Assembly (NCBI GenBank): GCA_910589415.1
Contig: OU342637.1
Span: 29,356,162 to 29,420,161 of the forward strand
Origin: Malachius bipustulatus
Taxonomy: Eukaryota > Arthropoda > Insecta > Coleoptera > Melyridae
Length of the DNA: 64,000 nucleotides
Direction: 5' to 3'
A program made the translations under genes and the position numbers. Each line of letters starts with the position of its first letter. The first letter of the stretch is position 1. Below the pieces are notes generated by a model. That model did not search any database and was not told the DNA's origin. It saw only the letters and a program-made list of their open reading frames with translations. Positions 34,401 to 49,400 of the stretch are shown here, piece after piece.

Positions 34401-37400
34401 TGCTGATATGCGGAAACAAAATCGAAATCTCTTAGGACTATGGAAAGCTATCCCCCAATCAAAATCAGGTAAGTTTTTGGGGTGCGACATTTTCATTTTT
34501 GCGTGGTGTACCTAGATCATAAATTCATGATTCATTTTCATGATCACAAAAGGTATGTGATAATAAGAATGATAACTCACATCATAACAATTTCATTAGG
34601 TAATCTTGTATTTTTCATATCTTTCAAATTAAGATATTTCAAATAAAGGTAAGGTTAAGACATAAACAACCATCAGTTACTCCTGCACGGGAAACAATAA
34701 TAATTTAAGTCTGACTCAAATTCGACTTAACGAATCGAGGTAAATCGAGGTGGTAACTTAAGAATAGCTGCCACGGCTAGGTGGTTAATAGTTAATAAAG
34801 ATTTCATAAATTCATAAAAAATGTTTACTTTAATACATAAATCGTTGAAATATTGGGGTTCAAGCGAGAAAGTAGAATAGAATATAATTTTAATAAAAAT
34901 ATGGCCGTTTCCATACTAAAGCCTCTTGTGCAGAAATTACGATATCAATCTAAATTTATGTGGATACTGCGATACACTGCGATACGGTATAAGGTTTCTT
35001 AATTCAAGCAACTTTTATAGGTCGATGTGATATCACGATGCTGGTACTTCTGAAGAAGTGATTCAATAAAATTTATTGGAAGTAGATTTCAACTTAAAAA
35101 ATAAAATTAAAGTTTAATGAGATGGAAATTTTGAGATCAATAATTCTCTTTTGAAGTGACTTTTTAGCATTGCATCCACACTTTGAATTTACTGGAGGAG
35201 ATCTCTCTGATACGCAATATTGAAGACGACGTCTTAAAAGTTAATAAGTATATTCAAAGCGGCTTATAACTGTAATAAATAAAGTAAATAAGCCCGAAAT
35301 CTTGCAATAATGTCGGATAAGACTCTTTTGCAAAGAGAAACGCTAAATCCAGGTATAATGCGTACTATATTTCATGTTTTTTAAGCTTATTTATAATTTA
35401 CGATTTCTTAATAATTCTCCTCTCACTTGTTTTCGAAATAATAAAAATTAATTTGTATTCCAAATATTTCCAGAGTAAAATAATAAAAGCTCGTGTTTCT
35501 CCAGACAATCAGACAAATTTCAGATATTCCATTAATTAATGTTAACTTTGGAAGTATTCAAATATTATTCCAACAAAGATTTGAGATAAAAGCAAAAAGC
35601 TCTCAGCTTTTAGCTTTAGCAGTTCCATGTTATAATTCCTGAAAGAATGTTCTCTTATTTTAAAAGCATCTTAATGTTGGTTATTTTCTGCAGTTATATA
35701 TCGCCTCAAGATACCGAAACTTCCTGAGAAAATTGCGTTATTTCAACAACCCCTCAAATTTCTCCTACTCGTTCACCTTGCGGCTGTGTTGCCAAATTCG
35801 GGAGAATATTTCCTCAACTTATTGGAAAATTTGAAAATTTTTATTTTCATGTCATCCAACAAAAATGAACGAATATGATTAATTGATTTTTTTGTCATTT
35901 GTCAATATTAATTATAATAAAAAAAACAGGTTTATTAACAATAGGGGCTCGGCCCACTTTACTTTTGATTTTCAACACTGGAATTGATACAATATCGGGA
36001 TTTTATTATTATAGCAGCAATACTTTCTAAAACAAATTCTCTTGAGTTTCTTGATGACAATGGTACGTAAAAACGACACTATGATGACGTCATATCAGTT
36101 GGAGCAACCGCGGAAATTGTGACGTCAGAAATCTGACTTTAACATCCCTTAATAACTCGCTTATTTAACATCGCAGCAAGCTCGGATAAGAACCTACCTG
36201 CATACAATAATGTATGTTTTAGTTTGATTGATTGCATTCTTCTGAAAGATCGTCTTTTTCCACAACTTCTACTCTGACATATTACGTACTTTATTGCCTA
36301 ATTATGTCTTTGGATCCATAACTTTTCAAATTTTATTATAAATCCATCAATGTTACACTCAAACTATGCAAGAGAGCCAGTTTTAAGAGCAGTTGCTCTA
36401 CTTAAATTTTCTGGCTACAAATTTGCCAAAACCTTTCAAAATTTGTCCAAAATTTAAGAGTCCTATTCGATTTAAAGTTCCCCTATGTAAAAGTTACATG
36501 GGGAGTTGTAGTGAGTTTTCTTGATCCTACATAAGCTTTCTTCCGTCATTTATTCGTCTATCTTCTGTAGTTTATTCTTCCCTGAAGATTTTGATGATAA
36601 CCAGATATACCTAGATATTTTATTATAATTACATCTGGCAACGTTTCCAAGAATTGATTCTCCGATAAGATGAGTAAGAAATTCAAGAAGCTCTATAGAG
36701 CGACCCTTACTGGATGTTTCTAATAAGAATTAAGGCGAGAAATGACAGCACACAATACAATTATTATTTTCCAGGTTATCAGTTTTATTACGGAATATTT
36801 TTCTTGGTAATCTGATGAAGTTGTCTCCAGCTTACATATTGTGGAAATTCAACTCCGTTAAAAATATTATTGTATCAAAATATTTTACAAAGTGACGATG
36901 AAAGCGCCCAAATTTTTCACAGTTATTAATTTTTTGATCAACTTTCTTCACCTTTTTACCTTTCTTTCTCTTAAACTTCTTGGCCATTTTCTAAAGAATT
37001 AGGTATACAGTTAAAATCTCGGAATTAAATCAGAGAACAAAGATGTGAAAAATAGAAACAAGTTTTATTTAATTTATATGAGAAAAAATGAAAAAATAAA
37101 AACAGGATAAAATATTGTAATTCTTTACGAGCAGAGAATGATATTATTCACGGGAATGAAACTTTCAACGCGAGCTGTAGGTGAGTTATGGAACGTTCAA
37201 ATGGATATTGTCCATTGTTCGCGAGATATAGACGCTATTTTCTCTATTTTATGCGAAAATCATGATTTACATAATATTATATCATTTAATCACGTTGTAG
37301 GAGGCGTTTCAGACACCTGTGGCTCTAGTTCAGCCAGAAATTCAAGTCTCTTTTAATGAATACGCTGCTGTGATTTTGTGTACCTGTTCAGTTGTAATTG

Positions 37401-40400
37401 GCTCTAACTGGTGATTTTTCTTTTATTATTTCATCGAAAAAGTAATATATTTTCAATTTGCAACAATTTATTTTACATTTAAGTTCTTAATGTAGGAATA
37501 ATAAAATATTTTTTGTTATCATAAGGTTCCAGGGGTAGGTCTGACAGATTACTTTTCTGATGTTAAATCTGACTACTTCGAGAAAATTTGTATGCTTCAG
37601 CTGTTTTGGGGACATATCAGGGAGATAATCAAATTCTATAGTCTATAAGACCCTAAATTCTATAAGACCCTTAAAAATACACAAATAATCACCTTGTACA
37701 TAAATAAAATGGTTATTAACATTTCATTAACATTTCTAACAACAGACCGACTATTTACATTTTTACCTGTCTCAATTTTGAGTCATAAGAAGAGGAAACG
37801 GTAAAACTAATAATTAGTATGAACTAACACGAATACCTTACAAAATCCACACGATACTTAACCTGGAATAATAGTTACATTATTTGCATGTCGTGCATGA
37901 AAAGTTCAAGAAGGTGCCAAGTATAACACTAAAAAATGTATTTTAAATTGCCCACTTTCTTCCAGGACGAGCTCACAATCCATGACGCTCTTATACTCGT
38001 ATACATAATTTGTCGCAGAATGTTTGTTGTTTAATGACTGAAAGCGATTCACAGGAAACGATATATCCAAAAACTGGGCTGCTCTTGGTAGCGGTTCGAA
38101 AGTCTGCAGAAAAATTTTTTTTTTTTTTAAAACTCTTTTTGAAAAGACGAAAAAATCCACTGATAAGAGTAAAATTTTATATAAACATTCGTCAACACAT
38201 ACCTGATCAAGATTGAATCTTATTAACAATCACGTCTGAGGGTCCCTATTAATAGAGGTGATTGGTACACAATAGGGAAAAAAAAAGGAAATTCTGCTTT
38301 TGGAGGACATTTTGTAATTATTGTGACCAAAGCACGCAATTTTTTAGGGGACTTTTAGTACGTTTAACAAGAAAGTTCAACTGCGGTACCAAATTTCTTG
38401 CTTGTAGGAAATTTTTTGAGGTTCGTGCAATTTTTTACTTATTTTTTTCCGGACAACAATGTCATTTAGTCACCATTATTGAGGACATCCTTTATTTATG
38501 AAAATCGCGAGATGTTTACCGATCTTAACTTCCAGATCACGGAAGAGTGGTTTCCTCCTAAATTGCAAATTTTCGATTTTTAAAGCGTAATTGTAGCTTC
38601 ACCTTTCAAGTTTTTCGCACGAAATTTTGGATTCTTCTAGAATTTATTAAGCCCTTTCATTAACGATGAAAAAAAGGTTTTAAATGTCGCATAGTCTCTA
38701 CAGGCTGTCCTTCCAAAGTTATAAAAAATATGTTCTTATCACATCATTTCAGGGCATAGTTTTCAATCTGGGGAGCTTAAATATATTTTTCAGTTAGACG
38801 TCTGGCTCTCCAGAGTCTGTAGTCGCATCCCTTATTTATGATAGTCACCTGAAATCGTGAAAATTTACCGATCTCAACTTTCAGATCACGAAAAAATGGT
38901 TTCCTTTAAAATTGCAATTTTTCGATTTCCAAAACGTCACTCTAGCTGCATCTTTCAAGATTATTGCAGAAAATTTGGATTCCTTGTAGAACTTATTAAG
39001 TCTTTTGATTTTAAATTAAAAAAGCTTTCTAATTTTCCACGGTTTTATACAGGCTGTATAAAACCATCCCTTCAAACTACTTCAACCCCTTCGAAATAAT
39101 AAAATGACGTTCATTTTACACCATTTCAAGGAGCAGTTTTCAATCTAGAGAGCTGAAATTTATTTGTCAGATATCTGGATAGAATGGTCTGGAATTGCAT
39201 TTGAGCGAAATCGGTCGAGTTGTTTCAAAATGGCTGCTATTGTAATTTTTGAATTTTTTTTTTAAACCCCGGTATATGCAAGAGGGGAGCAAACTTTAAT
39301 AAACCTTAATAAAGATCATTTGCCGGAATTTACGCTGGGTAGTGTAACAAATTGGGAATTTTTTATTAGAAAGTCAGTGGAGCGTGTAGAAAAGGGCGAA
39401 AAATTGCCAAATTTGCGTCTAAATTCTATGAAAATTTCAAAGAACACATTTTCAAAATGGCAGAGAAATTAAAAATGTTCAACATGTTTTTTTTTCTCCA
39501 AAATGTCAAATTTTCCATTTTAAATGCGCCCCTGTATGATTTTCGTAAGAGTTAGACGTCGGAAATAAGTTTTCTGGTATCGCATTTGAGCAACATCGGT
39601 CAAGTCATTCAAAAATGGAGGTGATTTTTTGAGCTTTCATCAAATTTATATATTTTTTTTAAACTCTTTTATAACTTTCCAATTGTATTAACGAAACAAG
39701 AAGTACTCATCCGCTTTTTTTAATATTGTAGTTTACCAGTGCCGCAGGTAGAGTGTACGTTTTCAAAGGAATTCAACTGAAATTTTCACAATAGACGACT
39801 ATACAAATATAATGAGCATGAAAAATTTAATTACGCGATTGATGCGAAAGAAGTTCTGTATTGTTTAAAATAACATATAAATTAAATGGCATCAAGAATA
39901 AAGCTCACGGTAGCTCTTGAAAGCTCTGCAAGATCTAGTTTCAAAGATATTCATTGCATCTCTCGACAACCCTTTCGAATCCTGATGCATTTATAACTCC
40001 AAGACGATTTGTTTTGTTTTCCAATATCCATATTTGTTATCAACTTTTCATTGCCGTCATGAGAAACACTCAATAATATTATACATATTTGAATAACAAA
40101 TCGAGTTGTCGTCCAGGACTCCAGGTTTGGATATTATGAATCGTTTCCTGTGAGTGGGAGTTATAGTTTTGATATTCGATTTCAAATACCTACTATTTTC
40201 ACACCATTTATTCACTTTATATCTTTGTATGTATTTTTATACAGCAGAAATCACTGAAAGTACTATAGGTACCTACGGCCAGTGAAACGTAGTAATGGCA
40301 AAATCGCTCAGAAATGCTATTATTATAAAGATACAATATAAAATGCCAGTTAAGGTGTTATCGATATCACTAAGACTGGCCATCAAGAACACTTCACATA

Positions 40401-43400
40401 ACAAAAGTTACTTTTACCTATAATACCTATAGGAACGATGATTACAACTTTCCGGAAAAGTAAAGCAGACTACAATAAAATGGCATTAGCGAAATTAATA
40501 GACGAATTTCAATGGTAGGTACTTCTTCTAAAAACCTTGGATTGGACTCTTTACCGTCCATACTTTGACATAATCACTCGGCTACTTTAACTCATTAGAT
40601 AGTTGAGTAATCAGTTCATTTGAACTTATATACCGTTTGCCATATTCTAATTATAAATACTAAAATAAACTACAAAAATCATGTTATTAGCAACAATATT
40701 GGTTCTTTTAAAAGGTATTGTCGGTATTGTTTATTGTTAAATACAGTTTAATACGTCATGTCTTAACTTATTCGAGGAAGATGTCTCATCAAATACTATT
40801 CTAGCTCATATTTTTAGCAGGATGTGTTGTTTTCTCATAATCACTTTCATGAAGATAATTTAACTGGATTTACAGAAAAATCACTCGACTTGTTCAACAG
40901 CTTTTATTGAAAACCAACTGAATTAAAAAAAAAGTTGTATAGGTCGGTATCCCAAAACAAGTAGGTATTAGAAATCGAAAATTAAAAACCTAACCGTCAT
41001 TATTTACACTACTGTCAAAACAAACTGTCAACACTATAATTCCTCAGGTGTGAAGAGCGCCTTCTTGCACAGCTACGGCGACGACGAGAAAGAAGACGGT
41101 GACGTTCAAGGTTACCACAAACGGACTCAAGACAAGGGTAGTGACGGATACAAACATGTGGACAGCTACCACAAGAAAGACAATGACAAGTACGGTTACG
41201 AGAAACACTCGGAATTCGGGAAAGGCGGCCATTCCGGCTCGGGTAGCAAAGGAAAAGCGGGGAAGTACGCCAAGGCTAAGCAGGGAAAGAGTAAGTTCAC
41301 GGCAGCGCGCAGCGCCACGAGATTTAGGTTTATTCGAATCGAGACGGGAGAAATGAGGCACAAATGTAACTGTTTCGAGGAATCATTTACGTGACAAAAT
41401 TTGCATAACAGAACTTTATGAGAATGTACTAATTTAAACCTGAATTGTATAATTTAGGTTGTATCAGTGTAACTCTAGATATTGTTTCTGAGATGCGACA
41501 GTAATTTCAAAGCTGGTGCGAGGAAGGGTGTGATAGTTATTTATTAGTGTTTGTTTCTTTGTCATTTTTTTAGATAATCCATCTACAATAATAATAATTA
41601 TTTACAATAATAATTATATTCAGAACTATTTAACAAAACTTTAAATTCTAGTTGCGAAAAAAAAATTGGAAGCGAGTCCGTTTGGAAACTGACTTCATGC
41701 GGGCATGAAAATCACTTAAAATAAACGTCTGTTTCAAGAAGTCTGCAAAGTTTTATCTGTAACACGTTGAATTTATCGAATATTTGGAACAAGTGGAACA
41801 AGTATTTTAATCAATTATTAAATAAAGTTATCGAAATCGAGTGATTTACATGGCTATTATTAGGTACTTACAGAATGTTGTTACATTATAAAATGTAATT
41901 GAATTTAGTTGAAATTATATAATTTGTTTCTGTAAAAAAAAACACAATGCAGTTCTAAATGAATAAAACAGAACAAGCTACTTAAATTTACGTAGTAACA
42001 GATAAACAAGTCTACGAAAAAGAATATTTCTAGCCCTCAAAATTTGACAAAAATCTTCTAACAAAACTGATTTTTTTAATTTTTATAATTTGCATTAAAA
42101 TTAACATAACAAATTCAAGAAATGGCCCACCCCAAGTAACGCTAATGTACTAAATTGATCAGTAACATAAAGTAAATATCGACAAATTGTGCCAAATATT
42201 ATAAATATCTCAGTCATTCAGCTTTAAAATTTCTTTCTAAGTTTAAAAATATGCTTTGAACGATTTAGGAGTGAACTAGATCTACTTCTTTTATTAATTA
42301 GTAACTTTTTGGCACGCTGAAATTGTCGGTATAAGTTTCATTGGTGAATGGCAATCAATTTTTTCACTAAATTTTTTACAGCAATTCTTCTGGTTTAATC
42401 TGGCTAGGCAGATTTAAAAAAAGGAGTTGCGTTTAAGTGGTGAAGACCGCTGGCTCCTGGATCTATGGTTTTGGTCCAATGACGTCATCATCCTTTTTGT
42501 TTTATGGAACGCCCCTATCGGTGCAGAGATCTTTTTAAAGAATATTTTTCGCTAGATTTGAGACTTTTCTTCGCAAAAAAAAGAAAACAATTAAAAACCG
42601 CTATTATTGTTGTAACATAAACGTACACCATTTCAAAAGTACAAAAAACAAAGATAAAGGTAAAACACCATCCTAAGAAGAACATTTAACATGTACATTC
42701 GTATAAATCTTAAAAAGCTTCGGTGTTTTTTCAATTCGTGAATACAATTTTTCGAATATTTTTAGATTGAAAGAATTAAAAGTTGTCATAACTGTTTGGA
42801 ATCTACGACTGTACAAGGGATACTTTGAGGAAATGTTTTTCGTAGGAAGCCTTCAAATAGATGTATAGATTGATATCTTTTTAATATAGCTTGGCATTAA
42901 GTCCTGTATGTTTGGCATGTAGGACCTAAGTTTGGCATTAAGTATTGGAAAAATAGTTTGGCAATAAGCGGAAAATATTTTATTTAAAGGAATTTTTGAA
43001 TAATTCACCACAAGTAGGGGGTCAAAAAAATGATGACGCCATTAACCCCCCCAAAGAAAATTGACGTCATTACCCTAAGATTATGACGTAATTGTCCTAA
43101 AAATGATGACGTCATTGCCCGAAAACGATGACGTCATTGTCCACCCCCCCCCCCCCCCGATGACGTCGTTGTAAAAAATGACGTCATAATAATATGTTAC
43201 CGGTCAAAACGATTTCCATATAAACGTCACATAATGGAATTATGTCACTCATTTTGTCAAAGACATTGCAATTTAAAAAAAAAACAACTTCTCTTTAACC
43301 AATTCTCCCCAGTTTCTTGACTACAATAGTAAAAACAATAGTAAAAACGGCACCTCGATACCTTTAACCGGAAAATGTTATTATCCATATTATCGAAAAA

Positions 43401-46400
43401 AAAAAACATTTTTCTTTAATTAATCTCAAAAAATCACCTCAAAGACTATCAAATCTTGAAATCTTGATAATTTCATATTAGATAGATGTCTTCCTCTTAT
43501 AAAAATGTGACTTTTATCATAAAAAACTCTGCTAAAATTACATTATACAAGAAATTTATTAATTTATAACTCGACTTTTAGGAGGCAACTCTGCAGTTAA
43601 AGAAGCTGATACGCAGGAAGCGAAGAACACCTACAAGGTCGTAGAAGACGCTGACGGGTAAGAATTTGTAAACGAACTTAGATTGAAATACCTACAAAAC
43701 TTATAACACAATTATCGCGATCAATATTCAAATACCCACTTCGTAGCCATGAAAGTGTTTCGTGTCTAACTATTAACATTGCATTCCCTTCCCGAGACAT
43801 AAAATTCTCCAAGCAATCCAATTCTCTTCCCGGTCTAACTCCCGTGTCTGGTTATCGAAAGCCGCGCGGTGAATGAGATACGGCAATTATATTGCAACGC
43901 TTGAAATAGACTTTCAGGAGCTGAAAATCAATGTACCGAGAGGCGACCCGTGCAAAAATAAAACCGTTCAGGGCTTACTATACGGGGTAACACATTGATT
44001 GTACCATCTCACGAACGGGGTTAAATTGAAATTAATTGCTGGATAGGCTGAGGGGGGAGCAATCATATAACAATCAGGCCATACTACACTCCTGCCGATA
44101 TTTCAGCACCGACAGTGAATTATGACATGTATGACATCCATAGAGGTACAACTTAATACTACCGATAAGGCCAAAGTATTGATTTTTCATTAAATAGAAG
44201 ACGGAAAAATTTCTTGGTAAATTTCTCGTCCTCATGTATTAGAGTTTTTTCGATTTTTTTTTTCTTGTTTGTCGTATACTGGAGACAGTATAAAAAAATG
44301 TAATTTAGACACTTTTTGGCCCACAACTGACGTTGACGTGAGAAGTACATAAACCACCCAATCTTTGAACAGATTTTTAACAAACTTGAAATGAAGTGTC
44401 TCCTCTCAAACCGAAACTGACGGGTTTCGGGAGAGACCAAGAAAATCAAAAACCGTGAACATATCAAAAGTCCTCAAGTCTAGGTCAGGTCAGGTCAGGT
44501 CAGGTCAGGTCAGGTCAGGTCAGGTCAGGTCAAAAGTCCTCAAGTCTAGGTGGCGAGCCAGAGGGGGAGACAGGAGGAAAAATCCCAATTTTTGGGTTTC
44601 CGGTTGTATCTCAAAAATGGTGCGTCATTGGGAAACATTTCCTGCAAAAAACAATTGGGAAAAATTAAAGCCTATAAGCCTCTAGAACTTTTATTTTATA
44701 AAGCCTCAACACGCTCTTTCTCCCATGAATATTTTAGACGATATATGAAGGAATATTTTATTGAAAACATGAGGTAAAATGATTTTGTTCGAAAATATCT
44801 ACTTTTGTAAAACGTGTTCGTTAGAAGTCAAAAACGGTTCGAAATTCGAAAATCACGTATAGGTTGAAAGTTGTAGATAATTTTATGAGCTTTCATTTAT
44901 TTTTTTCCCAGTGACGCACCGTTTTTGAGATATAGCCGGAAACCCCTAAAATATAACTCAAAAAATATGTGTCGTGTTCATTTAAAAAAAAAGTTATCAA
45001 GTACTCTAACCCCACTACGGAAGACATAAATTAAACGGTTTTATTCATTTTTCCAATTTAACACCTGGAAAACATTTGGAAAATTATTATTTATTATAGC
45101 TTCAAAATTCAAAGAGGTTATTATCCTAATCATATGTGGCATAAATCTTTTTTGGCACAATACTATAATAATTAAATTAAAAATTGAAAAATATAAAAAA
45201 TTAACGAAAAATAATCAGAATACCTGTTTCGGGGTTAACTCCATCATCAAGACAGTTGCCAGGTCAGATAGGTTCATATTTTTAGACGTTAAGTCACTTT
45301 AAAGAGGTTAAGAACATTATAAAGTCACTTTCTGGAGATAAGCGCCTCATATTATGGCTCTGGATAAAATTTCTTCAGTCATCACCTAAAAAAATGCTTT
45401 TGGGAACTTTTGTAAACTGACAATTGTCCTGATGATGGGGTAAAACCCGAAACCGGTTGACTAACATTTGGAAGATTTTTTTGAAGTTTAGGAAATATTT
45501 CCAAAATGGTTTTTCAATTCCTGACTAAAACATAGCAACCTACTTTTTTGTGGCCTTAGTTTTACATTTTTGAAGAAATTCCCTAGATGAGTCCTGATTT
45601 TGAAAAAAGTTACACCCTCTTTAATGCTTAAAGTACGATTTTATACATGGCGTTTGATATTGACTGTTTTGATATTTGATATTGATACTGAAAAATTTTT
45701 ATTTTTTAGCAGCCTTAGTTTTAAATTTTTGGAGATATTTCCTAAACGAGGCTCTATCTTGAAAAAAGAGACTCCCTCTTTTATGCTTAAACTTTAATTT
45801 TATGACCTTTAGACTGTCCAGTTACTAAAAAAACAAATTTTCATAACGCAGCCTTAGTTTTATATTTTTGAAAATATTTCCTAAACGAAGTCTCATCTTG
45901 AAAAAAGTTATTGTTTCTTTTATGGTTAAAATACGATTTTATACACGAGGTTCGAATTTGTCTGACACCCTGTATTAATAATAAATATTAATAAACTTAT
46001 TAATAAAAAATAATAAAATAATAAATAGAAAAAATAAATAAACACTAGATTTTTTATGAGTCCTCAAGCCAGATGATTATTCTTCTTTTTAAAATAAATA
46101 ACTGATGTATTTATGCCGTAATTTTAGTATCGTTCCAATAATATGATGCCTCCCGCATATGAGAGAAATTTTATAGCTCTGTGGAAATATCAAATGGCAA
46201 ATGCGTTGAGCGAATCTTAATGACCGATATTTTCGTTTTGGAAATTCTAGTCATATTTTATCGTTATGATAAAATTCATCCAATACATTATATATTGTTC
46301 ATCGTAAATTCAACTATTGTATTGTTCACAATTAATCAATATTGCTGCATTGTATTTTTCAAATTTACCTTATAAATTGTGAAATTCTAATTAAAAAACG

Positions 46401-49400
46401 AAATAGCAGCTGAACGAACATTATAATCCATGAGCACAAACATACGTACACATATTCCTCCACAAAATAAAATAAAAAATAATCAACGAATCATCGAATG
46501 ATCGTCTAACGAAATTGGCTCCTGACAATAATTATTCATTATTGATTTCAGTTTTGACTCGTTGATCTTTGTCACAATCCGCTAAACTGAGGTTTTAAGG
46601 AAGTTCAAAGTGTTAAAAGAGCTTTAGTTTCAGTCTGAGAGACTTTAATAATATAATAATTTTGTAAGAAAGTTGAAGTTCAGAGAATTTATCATATCAG
46701 CACTAGCAGTGGTTGGATAAAAGATAAGCGGTTTCACAATGCATTTTAAATAACTCATCATCTTTCCTGCAATCGACAGTACTCACTCTTTCCAGTTACT
46801 TGTCTCAATTCTAGCAGAATTTTCCTTCCAGCGTTCTAGAATTACGAGAATTAGACAAACTACATCTTGGTTCGCGACTTGATGTATTCGTCGTAATATC
46901 CGTTCAACAGAGTGATGAATTTCCTTTTCAGTGCTACGAATTTCCATGATTTTCAATTCATGGATTTGTTTTACATAAATGCTCTTAAATTCTCATTCTT
47001 AGTCGAGAAATGTTAGAGATTGAAAACAGACTTAACCGGGTGAATTGTAATGAAAAAGTAGTAGAAGGCTCATTTTCCTATTGTTAGGAACATATTTAGA
47101 AGCAAAAACTTCAACCAAGCATGGATTTTGAGTGGGAAACTCAATAGTTTCCAAGCTGCATATATTCATCAACGTATATCCATCTAAAACCGACTTGTTA
47201 TGCCAAACTTACTTCTTGTGGAATAACTTGAACAGCTTGAGAGTTGTTCTCAAATTAAAGCAGTTTATACTGCGATTTAGGCCAAAGCGTTTTATTCCAT
47301 TAATCAATAAATAAATATCACTGTCAGATTGAATTCAATTTTTTTTTTCATCGGGATTAATGCTCTTATACATCAAGGATTAATTTTACGATTTCTTGCA
47401 ATACAGGCTACCGCCAAAATTCGTTCAACTCCTGGATCTTTTTATACAAACAAAAGTAGCAAAGCCGATCAAGATTTTTTTTCCAAGAAGACTCCGACAA
47501 TATCACCTACCTCACTGTATACTGATGCGTCAAAGGGCTCTAATTTAAATTAATTTCCACCGATTTAATTTATATCGTAGATCTATACGTCATATATTCT
47601 ATGATAGAGAAGCATTCCAGCTTAATGAACTATTATTTCTGAGAGCTTAAACTGAAAGTTACTGTCTAGAGGAATCTCCTTCAATCAAGGAAACCTTTAT
47701 CCAAACAACTAATTGATCTAAACGATTCATCAAACTTGAAAAAAAAATTCATTTTCTGGTTGAACAATTCCTTTGATTAAAACTTCTGTGTAAAGAAGAC
47801 GTACCTAGTCAAGCTATCAAATAAAGCTTTGATCTTTTTTTTTTTCAAGAAATTGAATAAAAAACCTGACAGCAGCACTGAAAGTACTCAATTTTTCGAT
47901 AATAGATAATAACAGATTATCGAAATCAATCAAGAATGTCGAACGTGAGAAGAGGATCTACAATTTATTAATTCCACAATATCATGTTCTGTTCTTACCA
48001 GATTTACCAAAGCGAATTTTAGTTTACGGTTGTTAAAAGTTTCTAAGACTCTACTTTTAAATCCCCGACATTAATTAAGAAGAAAAATTCAATTCCCTAG
48101 AAGGGTTAATTAATTTCAACCTCTTCATTTTCACTTTCAAATCACCAGGTCACCATTTATCCAACAAAGCATCCACATTTTTGTCATTCCGTTTTACTTG
48201 ACACTAACCAGCTTCAATTCTAAACATTTTACCGCAATAATTTACAGTCGTGGCGGAAAAAAACAAGGTGTTGTTGTGGACGGCGAATACTACGACGGCG
48301 GTTACTACGGGGGCGGCGACGGAGACTCCCAAGGATACTCGCATTCCAGCAACTACGCTCACGGCTCCGAGGGCGCATTCAGTGACGGCGGCGAAGAAGG
48401 CACGTCTGGCAGCTACACAGAGGGAGACGCTGACTCCGGCAGCTACACCGAGGGTGACGGTAAGCTCTACCATTATTTTAAAATATTTTCACATTTTTCC
48501 GAAAAGATTTTAGTCTTTTATAAGGACAACAAAGTTAAAAATTAGTATTCTTCAGCTCAGCGCACCAGATAGGCAGATAGGGGAATACTGAAGCAGAGTA
48601 ATTCCTGATCGATCTGTTTAGTTAGTATTAATGCATTTATACAAGTCACTAAAAAAATATTAACATCGTCTGGAGAGACTTTAATAACAATAATAATTAT
48701 TATTGCACTGATATCAAATTTAATAAGTTTAAATTAAGACATTTACAAGCCGTCTGATAATAAGTAACTAGGATTCCATGCAATTAATTAATAATCCACT
48801 GTGTTCGATTAATAGACCTTTAATAAGCAAACAAGGAACGTTTCATGAAATTCATGAATGTATAAATAAAGTGCCAAATTAAAAGTCATTAGAAAGATCC
48901 GCAAAATTAAGCGCACAAAAAAAGCTTGTTATCACCATGACGTCCAGATGACTGAACTCGGTGACCCTGATAACACTTGCACCTTAATCTCATAGTCAAG
49001 TGTTGCCTGTTCGTATACAAGGTCACCCCACTTTCAAGGCTGGACATAGGGCTAATGGGAAATAGGAAAATATAACATTTTCCTGATTTCAGTTTCTCGT
49101 TCTGTTTCCCACATATGATCCAGATGTGTGAAAATGTCAGAGAAAAGATGGAATAATCAAATCTGTGTAAAACTAAGAAATGGTTGAATATCCCACAAAA
49201 CGGTTTTGCAGGACTATTGCTAACTTTTTATGTATACCTACATTCATGTACCTACCTACTATAGGTAATTATTTCTTTTATATTTTACAATTTTTGAATT
49301 TGAATTTCTTTAAAATTTACAATTTTCATTCTTAAAATCAATTTTGAGGCTTGTTAGTGACTTTAAAATAAGAATATTTAAGCAGATACCCGTTTTTATC

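Larger units (their letters stand above)
31445..41047 (+). other. Intron 1 of the five-exon gene (9.6 kb)
   Basis: Holds the foldback element at 33221-34492 and a tandem dispersed repeat at 38480-39260. Frames at 37138-37356 and 37906-38501 resemble no protein. A TGACGTCA pair lies near 36084-36125. Confidence 0.6.

Noticed and set aside
41044..41361. Reverse and shifted frames over exon 2 of the five-exon gene
   Set aside because: Composition is explained by the coding exon in the other frame, and there are no matching splice or start signals.
43031..43188. Regularly spaced TGACGTCA units as a CRISPR-like array
   Set aside because: Repeats are 8-12 bp, spacers unequal, and the genome is an insect's.
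44486..44530. AGGTCA half-sites at 10-bp spacing (DR4 pattern) as a nuclear-receptor element
   Set aside because: The pattern follows automatically from a perfect TCAGG array; the telomere-repeat reading with flanking duplication explains more. Receptor binding stays possible but unsupported.
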